Assembly (NCBI GenBank): GCA_937969125.1
Contig: CALBVA010000196.1
Location: 1-7,983, forward strand
DNA from: an uncultured Verrucomicrobiales bacterium
GTDB lineage: Bacteria > Verrucomicrobiota > Verrucomicrobiia > Verrucomicrobiales > Akkermansiaceae
Length of the DNA: 7,983 bases
Reading direction: 5' to 3'
The notes beneath the pieces are model-generated. The model worked only from the letters and a program-made list of their open reading frames with translations. It was not told where the DNA came from and did not search any database. Below are positions 1 to 6,768 of this stretch, one piece after another. The translations under genes and the position numbers were made by a program. How positions within the stretch are numbered: the stretch's first letter is position 1; every line of letters starts with the position of its first letter.

Positions 1-361
1 TGCGGATTCCATTTCGTTCGCGGCGATGGGCAGCGAGAATTTCATGAGGGGCGATGTGCTTAAGTCCAAGGTTTCCCAGGAAGGTGGCGTAGTCGCTTTC
101 ATGCGGAAGAATTACGGGTGGGGTGGGCTTACTCGGAACCGGTGATTGTGGTCGGGCGGTTTGGGTTTTGGCATTATGGAGTGACTCTTTGGCGAGTTGG
201 CGGATTTGATCGCGATATTCCCAGGCGGTAAGTCCTCCAAATCCGAGGACAAGGGAGGCCTTGGTCAGTCCGGAGAGAAAGGAGCGGCGGTCGAGTTGGG
301 ATTCGGCAGGCAGCATGTCAGGCACAACATTCCAGCGATCCCGGAATCCGCTGTTACTCAT
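1..361 (-). CDS. Tat-signal protein, N-terminal part (possible M15-type peptidase)
   Basis: Open frame from an ATG at 359-361 to the left edge with no stop; 120 residues are visible and the C-terminus lies outside the window. Residues 24-29 are D-R-R-S-F-L, a twin-arginine motif, followed by a hydrophobic stretch at about 31-46. The protein is therefore probably exported folded by the Tat system. A polar, proline-rich linker follows at about 68-84. The last visible residues (about 90-120, with 'FLGNLGLKHI' and 'HEILAAH') resemble, from memory, the start of the D-Ala-D-Ala carboxypeptidase-like M15 domain seen in some verrucomicrobial proteins. The zinc ligands would lie beyond the edge, so this function is only a guess. 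No strong Shine-Dalgarno is visible; an A-rich run directly precedes the ATG. The gene diverges from the VOC gene. The opposite-strand open frame here (197-553) lacks any family signature and I treat it as a shadow. Confidence 0.72.
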   Translation of the reverse strand, partial: MSNSGFRDRWNVVPDMLPAESQLDRRSFLSGLTKASLVLGFGGLTAWEYRDQIRQLAKESLHNAKTQTARPQSPVPSKPTPPVILPHESDYATFLGNLGLKHIAPHEILAAHRRERNGIR

Positions 362-450
362 TTTTTTATCATTTTGCTTATGCCTCAGATGATTTTGGGA
401 GTGGGTGAATCCCCTTGCGGCTTGCCGGTTATCGACGGTAGGCTGAGGCC
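362..450. other. Divergent intergenic region
   Basis: These 89 bases separate the start codons of two divergent genes, so they must hold both promoters and any shared control site. The left side is A/T-rich (a T run at 361-367) and the right side GC-rich, with CTTGC repeated in direct orientation near 414-426. I looked for -35/-10 pairs on both strands and found none I would defend. Confidence 0.4.
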
Positions 451-897
451 ATGTCTGAAACTACCATCAATCTCTCGCTCACGGTTGCTGATGGCAACGC
501 GGCTCTTGATTTTTATACCCGTGCTTTTGGTGCGACGGAGCTCTATCGGATGACGATGCCAGGTGGCGGGGTGGCGCACTCGGAGTTTCAGATTGGCAAG
601 AGTACGATTTATCTTTCGGAGGAATATCCAGCCTGGCAGGCGAAGGCGATGTTGGAGGGCGAGGTGGCTTCCTGTCTCTTTGCGATCGATGTGGAGGACT
701 GCGATACGGCATTCCAGACTGCGGTTGAGGCAGGAGCGAAGCCCGGCAGCGAGCCTGAGAACCAGCCCTGGGGTTGGCGGACTGCAATGGTGATCGATCC
801 CTTCGGATATCGGTGGAATTTACGGCACCTCGTTGAGGATCTCACGCCGAAGGAGGTGATGCGCCGGTTTCAGGAGATGATGAACCAGCCGACTTGA
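451..897 (+). CDS. VOC family (glyoxalase/PhnB-like) protein
   Basis: 148-residue protein of the vicinal-oxygen-chelate fold, the usual length for a single-domain PhnB-like member. The N-terminal module has the typical 'A.DFY.RAFGA.E' helix at about 18-30, then 'AHSEF' at 42-46. The C-terminal module has 'DPFGYRW' at 116-122 and the tail 'H.VEDLTP.EV' at 126-136, a hallmark of this subgroup. VOC proteins include glyoxalases, dioxygenases, antibiotic-binding proteins and many members of unknown role. H43 and E45 could be metal ligands, but the N-terminal histidine and the C-terminal glutamate of glyoxalase I are not at their expected places, so no reaction can be assigned. It is soluble, with no signal peptide. 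The ATG is preceded by AGG at 440-442 at usable spacing. It lies 76 bases upstream of the first PAS-SpoIIE gene on the same strand and may share its transcript. Confidence 0.88.
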   Translation: MSETTINLSLTVADGNAALDFYTRAFGATELYRMTMPGGGVAHSEFQIGKSTIYLSEEYPAWQAKAMLEGEVASCLFAIDVEDCDTAFQTAVEAGAKPGSEPENQPWGWRTAMVIDPFGYRWNLRHLVEDLTPKEVMRRFQEMMNQPT

Positions 898-973
898 AAG
901 TAGAGCATCGCGGCGAAGGGATGCGATTTCCGTTGAGGTGACGGGGGATGTGGTGTTCCTTGAGCACAACAAC

Positions 974-2965
974 ATGGCGAGTTGGAATGATGACCGGCTT
1001 GAGCTGGCGCTTCGTGCGTCACGCGAAGGAATTTGGGATTGGGATCTCGTTGAGAAGACCATCCATTATTCCGCACGGGTGCTTCGCTTTTTAGGATATA
1101 AGCGGGATGAGGTTCCTCATTTTTTTGAGGAGCGGGCGGAGCATATGGATGCCGATTCGGTGGCAGCGGTTGATGAGGCACTGCGACGGGTGTGCCAGGA
1201 GGGGGAGGACCTCTTTGCGGTGGAACCGCAGGTGCGGACGAAGAAGGGTGAGTGGAAGTGGTTTCGCGTGCGTGGAACTCCAGTACGTGATGAGCTGGGG
1301 AAGGTGATCCGGATTGCGGGGAGCTTGATTGATATTTCAAAGCGGAAGGCTGCGGAGAAGGAGCTGGCCGAGGAGCGGGCTCTCATTCAGACCCTGATGG
1401 ATAACATCCCGATGAATGTTTATTTCAAGGACACGGCATCCCGCTTTGTGATGGCCAATCTCCCGACGGCGCAGAAGATGGGACTGGAGACACCGGAGCA
1501 GCTACTGGATAAGAGTGACTATGATTTCTTCCTGGCGGAGCATGCGGAAAAGACGCGTGAGCTGGAGCGACAGATCATGGAGACCCGACGCGGGCTGGCG
1601 GATCTGACAGAGCACGAAAAGTGGGATGACCGTCCTGATACCTGGGTGAAGAGTACGAAGCATCCGTGGGTGGGAAGTGATGGCGAGGTGAAGGGGATCT
1701 TCGGAGTGACGAGCGATGTCTCCGAGCTCATGCGCGCCCGCGAAGAGCAGGAGCAGACGGCGGCGGAGCTGCATGTTAGGAATTCCAAGATCGAGGAGGA
1801 ACGGCAGCGGATGCGCCTGATCATCGATAGTGTCCCGATGAATGTGTATTTTAAGAATCGGGACCATCAGTTCGTTATCGCGAACCACTCAATCGCTCGC
1901 TGGTTTGGCTGTGAGAAGCCTGAGGAGCTTTATGAGAAGAGTGACCGTGATTTCTTTTCGGAGGAGCACGCACGGATCGCCGAGGAGGATGAGAATGGCA
2001 TCATGGAGACTGGCGTGCCGATGGTGGGGAGGGTGGAGCGGGAAACCTGGAGTGGAAAGAATGACACCTGGGTGATGACTTCCAAGTATCCCTGGAGGGA
2101 TAGTGAGGGTGATATTGTGGGGACCTTTGGAGTGTCGAGCGATGTTTCCGAGCTGATGCTGGCGCAGCGCGATCTGACGGATGTGGCAGAGAGGCTGCAG
2201 GAAAAAAATCAAGAGATGGCGGAGGAGCTGAGCTTAGCCCGGGAGGTGCAATTGTCTCTGATTCCCGAGGAAATTCCCGAGATCTCCGACGGAAAACGAA
2301 CGATCAAATTTTCCAAGCTTTATCAATCGGCCAGGGATCTCGCGGGTGATTTCTTCGAGGTCATTCCGCTGGCGGAGGGCCGGGTGGGGTTCTTGATGTG
2401 CGATGTCGCGGGACAGGGTGTTCGTTCGGCATTGATCGTTTCGATGTTAAGGGGACTTATTGAGAAGCAGGCGGAGTCTGCCGGGGATGCGGGAGGATTC
2501 CTAACTGGACTCAATGAGGGGCTGGATCATTTGTTGGTGGAGTCAGGGGTGGGGATCAGGGCTTCGGCATTCTATGGTGTCGTGGATTTGGCAAAGGATG
2601 AGATTCAGATCTCGGTGGCCGGGCATCCAAATCCGGTGACGGTTTTCTCCGATGGTACGAGGCAGCTCGTACCTCCGGACTTTGCACGCGGGCCGGCACT
2701 TGGCGAGAATAGCGGTGAGAAATATCAGGCCGTGGTCGCCCCGCTGAAAGGGGTGCGGAGGATGATTTGCTTTACCGATGGGGTGAGGCGGGCGACGAAT
2801 GCGATGGGTGAGGAATTCGGAGTAGGGCGAATGCTGGAGGTGATCGAAAGGGGTGGGCCGATGGAGCGAGTGCTGGATCAGCTGGCGAGAAACGTGGTTG
2901 AGTTCGCAGGTGGGGATGATTTTAAGGAAGCGGTCTGTTTGCTGGGATGGGAGGTGGTGAAGTGA
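974..2965 (+). CDS. PAS-PAS-PAS-SpoIIE phosphatase, paralogue 1 (diverged catalytic site)
   Basis: Cytoplasmic sensor phosphatase with no membrane segment. Residues are counted from ATG 974 (663 aa). A PAS_3-type domain lies at about 6-125 ('GIWDWD', then the PAC tail 'WKWFRVR...GSLIDISKRK'). Two PAS_4-like domains at about 136-253 and 278-395 resemble each other. A helical, coiled-coil-like linker runs to about 430 and a SpoIIE/PP2C domain covers about 440-660. RsbU/SpoIIE-type enzymes dephosphorylate serine or threonine on anti-sigma antagonists (STAS proteins); no such partner is in the window. Metal-site aspartates D459 (AGDFF), D477 (CDVAGQG) and D602 (FTDGV) are present. The usual GHG/GKG is GQG, the Glu after TDG is Arg, and the final DD pair is E652-A653, so activity may be altered. 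The start is uncertain: GTG codons at 938, 950 and 953 are in frame. ATG 974, with GAG nine bases upstream, is my choice; the paralogue does not settle it. Confidence 0.92.
   Translation: MASWNDDRLELALRASREGIWDWDLVEKTIHYSARVLRFLGYKRDEVPHFFEERAEHMDADSVAAVDEALRRVCQEGEDLFAVEPQVRTKKGEWKWFRVRGTPVRDELGKVIRIAGSLIDISKRKAAEKELAEERALIQTLMDNIPMNVYFKDTASRFVMANLPTAQKMGLETPEQLLDKSDYDFFLAEHAEKTRELERQIMETRRGLADLTEHEKWDDRPDTWVKSTKHPWVGSDGEVKGIFGVTSDVSELMRAREEQEQTAAELHVRNSKIEEERQRMRLIIDSVPMNVYFKNRDHQFVIANHSIARWFGCEKPEELYEKSDRDFFSEEHARIAEEDENGIMETGVPMVGRVERETWSGKNDTWVMTSKYPWRDSEGDIVGTFGVSSDVSELMLAQRDLTDVAERLQEKNQEMAEELSLAREVQLSLIPEEIPEISDGKRTIKFSKLYQSARDLAGDFFEVIPLAEGRVGFLMCDVAGQGVRSALIVSMLRGLIEKQAESAGDAGGFLTGLNEGLDHLLVESGVGIRASAFYGVVDLAKDEIQISVAGHPNPVTVFSDGTRQLVPPDFARGPALGENSGEKYQAVVAPLKGVRRMICFTDGVRRATNAMGEEFGVGRMLEVIERGGPMERVLDQLARNVVEFAGGDDFKEAVCLLGWEVVK
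2949..2954 (+). promoter_or_regulatory. Shine-Dalgarno of the second PAS-SpoIIE gene
   Basis: GGGAGG lies inside the last codons of the first PAS-SpoIIE gene, seven bases before a GTG at 2962-2964. That GTG overlaps the upstream TGA stop (2963-2965) in a GTGA junction. The site favours GTG 2962 over the in-frame ATG at 2947, which would overlap the Shine-Dalgarno itself. The layout is typical of translational coupling. Confidence 0.8.
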
Positions 2966-4983
2966 AGTCACAATATCGGGAGCGTAAGAATCAGGAGAGG
3001 CTGGAGCTGGCGTTGAAGGCTTCGAACGAGGGCATTTGGGATTGGGATTTCACGACTGGGGAGATTTATTACTCGAACCGGGTGCTGATGTTTCTGGGTT
3101 ATGGGTTGATCGGAGCACCGAATATTTTCGCAGAGCCGGAGGACCACGTGCATCCGGATGATCTGAGGGAGTTCGAACGAAAGCTGGACCGGGTGGTGTC
3201 GCGGAATGGGCGACTCTTCGCGCTGGAGCCACGTATTCGCACTAATGGTGGTGAGTGGAAGTGGTTCCGCGTGCGTGCGGTGGCCGTGCGGGATCAGGAA
3301 GGCACGGTGGTGCGGATGGTGGGCAGTCTGATTGATATTTCGAAGCGGAAGTTCGCGGAGCGTGACCTGGCTGACGAGCGGGGACTCATTGACCTGGTGC
3401 TGGATAACGTGCCGGTGAATGTTTACTTTAAGGACAAGGAATCCCGCTTCGTGCGGGCGAACGTGGCGACGGCGGAAAGAATGGGCGCGGGGACGGTGGC
3501 GGAACTTATTGGGAAGACGGATCATGAATTTTTCGACCCGGAGCACGCGGATGCAGCACGGGAGAAGGAGTTGGAGATTATGGCCACTGGGGTGGGTCAG
3601 GAGGAGAAGCTGGAGCATGAAATCTGGGAAGGGGGAAAGGACTCCTGGGTGCTGGTGACAAATAAGATCTGGCACGGAATGGAAGGGGAGGTTAGGGGGA
3701 CCTTCGGAGTGACGCATGATGTGACCGAGCTGATGGTGACCCAGGGGAATCTCGTACGGGTGGCCGAACAGCTGCAGCGGGTGAATCAGGATATCAGCGA
3801 GGAGCGTCACCTGCTGAGGCTGGTCATCGATAACATCCCGATGTTCGTTTACTTCAAGGATGTGAATTCACGGTTCGTTTTGGTGAACAAGGGAATGTCC
3901 GATCTGGTGGGTGTCTCAACGCCGGATGAGGTGGTGGGAATGCATGATCGGGACTTCTTCACGCAGGATCTCTTCGAGGCATCGGGTGGCGATGAGCGAC
4001 GGATCATGGAGACGGGTCAGCCCGTGATTAAGAAGCTGGAGAAGTTGTCGTGGAAGGATCAGCACGTGACGTGGTGTCTCACCTCGAAATTTCCATGGCG
4101 TGGGCCGGAGGGAGATTTGCTGGGAACTTTCGGAGTGAGTGGCGATGTCACGAAGCTGGTGGAGACGCGCAACAAGCTCTCCGAGATCACGGAAGCGCTG
4201 GCGAAGCAGAATGAGGCGATGGAGGATGAGTTACGTCTGGCCCGGGAGATCCAGCAGGCGGCGGTGCCGAAGAGTCTGCCGACGGTTTCGCGCGGTGGGA
4301 TGAAGGCGGACTTTCATCATATCTATGAGCCGGCGAGTGACCTGGCAGGGGACTTCCTGGAAGTGATGCCGCTGGGTGAGCCGGAGGAGGGGAAGGCCGG
4401 ATTTTTGGTGTGTGATGTGATGGGGCATGGGGTGCGAGCGGCCTTGATTGTTTCCATGCTCCGGGGTCTCATTGAGAAGCAGCGTGATTCGGCGATGGAA
4501 CCGGGGAAGTTTTTGACGGAGCTCAATGATGGCCTGTCCCATCTGTTGGAGCGAACGGGATTGACGATGTTCTCCACGGCCTTTTACGGAGTGGTGGATC
4601 TGGAGGCTGGTGAGGTGAGGTTGTCCTCGGCGGGTCATCCATCGCCACTTTTGAAGATTAATGGAGAGGTTTCCGTATTGAAATTCGATTCTGGGGTTAC
4701 GGGCCCGGCTCTGGGGATGTTGTCAGGCCTGCCATATGGAGAGCAGATCATCTCATTGGATGGTCTGCAGGGGGTCTGGGCATTTACGGACGGGGTGTTT
4801 GAGGTGCAAGGTGCTGATGGGGAAGAGTTCGAGACGGATCGTATGGCAAAAGTCCTGGCACAGGATTTGGGTGGCGCGGAGCTGGTCTCGCAGGTCGTCA
4901 AAACAGCGCGTGAGTTTTCGGTGGCAGGGGAGTTTGACGACGATGTCTGTCTTCTTGGGGTGGAATTTTTTGGTGAGGCTTGA
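2962..4983 (+). CDS. PAS-PAS-PAS-SpoIIE phosphatase, paralogue 2 (intact catalytic motifs)
   Basis: 673 residues from GTG 2962, the start supported by a GGGAGG site and a four-base overlap with the previous stop; an ATG at 2947 would add five residues. The architecture matches the upstream paralogue: PAS_3-like at about 12-130 with PAC motif 'WKWFRVR...GSLIDISKRK', PAS_4-like at about 142-258 and 285-400 (both with 'VYFKD..SRFV'), a coiled-coil linker at about 400-432, and SpoIIE/PP2C at about 445-669. The catalytic signature is fuller here: GDF with D464, CDVMGHG with D485 and H489, FTDGVFE with D610, and the closing acidic run at 659-661 before VCLL. The expected role is PAS-controlled Ser/Thr dephosphorylation, probably in a partner-switching pathway; ligand and substrate cannot be read from the sequence. 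No transmembrane helix or signal peptide is present. The stop lies 33 bases before the phosphofructokinase start, so joint transcription is likely. Confidence 0.94.
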   Translation: MKSQYRERKNQERLELALKASNEGIWDWDFTTGEIYYSNRVLMFLGYGLIGAPNIFAEPEDHVHPDDLREFERKLDRVVSRNGRLFALEPRIRTNGGEWKWFRVRAVAVRDQEGTVVRMVGSLIDISKRKFAERDLADERGLIDLVLDNVPVNVYFKDKESRFVRANVATAERMGAGTVAELIGKTDHEFFDPEHADAAREKELEIMATGVGQEEKLEHEIWEGGKDSWVLVTNKIWHGMEGEVRGTFGVTHDVTELMVTQGNLVRVAEQLQRVNQDISEERHLLRLVIDNIPMFVYFKDVNSRFVLVNKGMSDLVGVSTPDEVVGMHDRDFFTQDLFEASGGDERRIMETGQPVIKKLEKLSWKDQHVTWCLTSKFPWRGPEGDLLGTFGVSGDVTKLVETRNKLSEITEALAKQNEAMEDELRLAREIQQAAVPKSLPTVSRGGMKADFHHIYEPASDLAGDFLEVMPLGEPEEGKAGFLVCDVMGHGVRAALIVSMLRGLIEKQRDSAMEPGKFLTELNDGLSHLLERTGLTMFSTAFYGVVDLEAGEVRLSSAGHPSPLLKINGEVSVLKFDSGVTGPALGMLSGLPYGEQIISLDGLQGVWAFTDGVFEVQGADGEEFETDRMAKVLAQDLGGAELVSQVVKTAREFSVAGEFDDDVCLLGVEFFGEA

Positions 4984-5016
4984 GCTTGGGCGGAGCTGTG
5001 GTAAACGAGCGCCGCT

Positions 5017-5982
5017 TTGAACGATAAGGTCGCCATCATTACCTCCGGCGGAGACGCTGCCGGAATGAACCCCGCAGTGAAATCAGCAGCGGAGCATGCC
5101 CTTCGTCTTGGAATGAAACCCTATGTGGTGGAGTGGGGCTTGCGGGGCCTCATCGAAGGGTGGATTCATGAGGCCACCCAGGCACGGCTTTCGGGAATCC
5201 TGCATCGTGGTGGCACGGTGCTGGGCTCATCCCGCTCGAAGCGATTCTTTGAGCTAAAGCATCGTGAAATCGCACACGCGAATTTGCAGAAAAAAGGAAT
5301 CAACAAGCTGATCGTGATCGGTGGTGACGGATCCTTCAGTGCTCTCAATCAGTTTTATTCTGACTTCGGCGTGCCCTTCGCGGGGATCCCGGCGACGATT
5401 GATAATGACATCCCTGGGACGGATTACTGTCTCGGAGTGGACACTGCGCTGAATATGATCCGCCAGAGTGTGGACAGCATTCGTGATACCGCGTCGTCAT
5501 TTTCGCGGGCCTTTGTGATCGAGACGATGGGCCGTCATTGTGGCTATCTGGCTATGACGAGCGCCCTCGCGACCGGTGCAGAAATCTGCCTGGTGCCGGA
5601 GATCCCCTACGATCTGGATGCAATCGCGGAGCGGATGCGGCGGGAGAAGGAGTTGGGGCGGACCTATCTTTTAGGAGTGGTCGCGGAAGGCACCGGGATG
5701 GGCGAGAGCCTGACCCGCTGGATGGGTGATGCTCTGGGGATGGACGCGCGCCTGACGGTGCTGGGACATGTCCAGCGGGGTGGATCTCCCACTGTCTATG
5801 ACAGGATCATGGCCTTCAAATTCGCCGTCGCAGCGGTGGAAGAATTGGCCAATGGCGGAACGAATCAGGTGATTACATTCAAGGACGGGACTTTTGGGAA
5901 TTCTTCCATCAGTAAGATCGCGGACACGACCCACCGGGTGGATCAGCATCTCATCCAGCTTTGCGAGGGGCTGAGTCGTTAA
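5017..5982 (+). CDS. pfkA: 6-phosphofructokinase (ATP-type prediction)
   Basis: 321 residues, the length of bacterial PfkA. It phosphorylates fructose 6-phosphate to the 1,6-bisphosphate, the committed step of glycolysis, in the cytoplasm. Motifs: nucleotide loop 'TSGGDAAGMN' (9-18), 'RGGTVLGSSR' (64-73), 'GGDGS' (102-106), catalytic 'PATIDND' (125-131, base D129), 'MGRHCG' (171-176), 'AEGTG' with E224, and 'LGHVQRGGSP' (249-258). Fructose 6-phosphate contacts R164, R173, E224, R245, H251 and R254 align with the E. coli enzyme. Gly at 105 and no Lys in the TIDND motif favour ATP over pyrophosphate; this is inference from family rules. E. coli effector-site R21 and R25 are replaced by K22 and E26, so allosteric control may differ. 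TTG 5017 is the start: an in-frame TAA at 5002 allows no earlier one, and the next ATG would remove the nucleotide loop. A weak GAG lies at 5007-5009. Confidence 0.95.
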   Translation: MNDKVAIITSGGDAAGMNPAVKSAAEHALRLGMKPYVVEWGLRGLIEGWIHEATQARLSGILHRGGTVLGSSRSKRFFELKHREIAHANLQKKGINKLIVIGGDGSFSALNQFYSDFGVPFAGIPATIDNDIPGTDYCLGVDTALNMIRQSVDSIRDTASSFSRAFVIETMGRHCGYLAMTSALATGAEICLVPEIPYDLDAIAERMRREKELGRTYLLGVVAEGTGMGESLTRWMGDALGMDARLTVLGHVQRGGSPTVYDRIMAFKFAVAAVEELANGGTNQVITFKDGTFGNSSISKIADTTHRVDQHLIQLCEGLSR

Positions 5983-5989
5983 GCTTCGA

Positions 5990-6760
5990 CTAGCGGATGA
6001 TCCCGCGTTCCGAGCCTTCGATGAAGGAGAGGAGTTGGGTGACGAGGGGCTTTTTAGCGAGATCGGGATCGAGGGATTCGATGGCGGCTTTTAAGTTGGC
6101 CTCCTTTTTTAGGAAGAGTTTTTTGTAGGCAGTCTTCAGGGAGCGGATGTCTTCTTCTGAGAATCCACGCCGTTGAAGTCCTACGAGATTGATCCCACGG
6201 ACAGTGGCGGGATTGCCATCTACGATGGTGAAGGGCGGGATGTCCTGGACGATCTTGGTGATTCCACCAGTGATGCAGTGTGCGCCGACGCGGCAGAACT
6301 GATGGACGGCGGAAAGACCGGAAATGATGGCATGATCATCTATGGTGACATGACCGGCGAGGGTGCCATTGTTCGAAAGGATGACGTGATTTCCTACGGT
6401 GCAATCATGGGCCACATGAGAGTATGCCAGAAAGAGATTATCCGATCCGATAGTGGTGGGGGATCCCCCGACGGTGCCCCGGTGGATGGTGGTATTTTCG
6501 CGAAATACATTGCGGTCTCCTACGATCAGAGAAGTTGGTTCACCGGCGTATTTGAGGTCCTGCGACTTGGTGCCGATGGCGGCGAAGGGGAAAAATTCAT
6601 TGTCCGATCCGATCTCGCTGTGCCCGTGAATGACAACATGGGAATGAAGGTGACAGCGATCTCCCAGGCGCACATTGGCCTCAATCACACAGTAGGGGCC
6701 GATCTGGACATTGGTGCCGAGCTCGACATCCGGAGAAATAATCGCGGTGGGATGGATCAT
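5990..6760 (-). CDS. lpxA: Acyl-ACP--UDP-N-acetylglucosamine O-acyltransferase
   Basis: 256 residues, close to E. coli LpxA (262). It transfers 3-hydroxyacyl from ACP to UDP-GlcNAc, the first step of lipid A synthesis, in the cytoplasm. The N-terminal two thirds is a left-handed parallel beta-helix of hexapeptide repeats ('IHPTAIISPDVELG' onward to about 180). The acyl-ACP loop 'SQDLKYAGEPT' is at 66-76. The catalytic histidine is H118 in 'SHVAHDCTVG'. N191 and R197 in 'GINLVGLQRRGFS' match the UDP-GlcNAc site; the E. coli E200 position is Val, as in a number of homologues. The C-terminal helical part (about 200-256) carries the usual 'AYKKLF'. A glycine (G166) sits at the E. coli G173 chain-length position, suggesting a long acyl chain is accepted. 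It lies eight bases after the DUF2452 gene in one transcription unit and converges on pfkA with seven bases between stops. Confidence 0.96.
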   Translation of the reverse strand: MIHPTAIISPDVELGTNVQIGPYCVIEANVRLGDRCHLHSHVVIHGHSEIGSDNEFFPFAAIGTKSQDLKYAGEPTSLIVGDRNVFRENTTIHRGTVGGSPTTIGSDNLFLAYSHVAHDCTVGNHVILSNNGTLAGHVTIDDHAIISGLSAVHQFCRVGAHCITGGITKIVQDIPPFTIVDGNPATVRGINLVGLQRRGFSEEDIRSLKTAYKKLFLKKEANLKAAIESLDPDLAKKPLVTQLLSFIEGSERGIIR

Positions 6761-6768
6761 CTGATTTC

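Noticed and set aside
197..553. Plus-strand open frame of 118 codons crossing the divergent gap
   Set aside because: It is antisense to the Tat-signal gene and overlaps the VOC gene out of frame. Both of those have sequence signatures.
905..927. Possible hairpin between the VOC gene and the first PAS gene (GCATCGC with GATGCGAT)
   Set aside because: Only five base pairs form in either register and no T tract follows, so it is too weak to call a terminator.
870..1340. Minus-strand open frame of 156 codons reaching into the gap before the first PAS gene
   Set aside because: Most of it is antisense to the PAS_3 domain. The translation is Pro/Ser/His-rich with no motif.
2968..3810. Open frame of 280 codons on the minus strand
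   Set aside because: It is wholly antisense to the second PAS-SpoIIE gene, which has clear domains. The translation is rich in His, Pro and Leu, as expected from a shadow frame, and shows no family motif.
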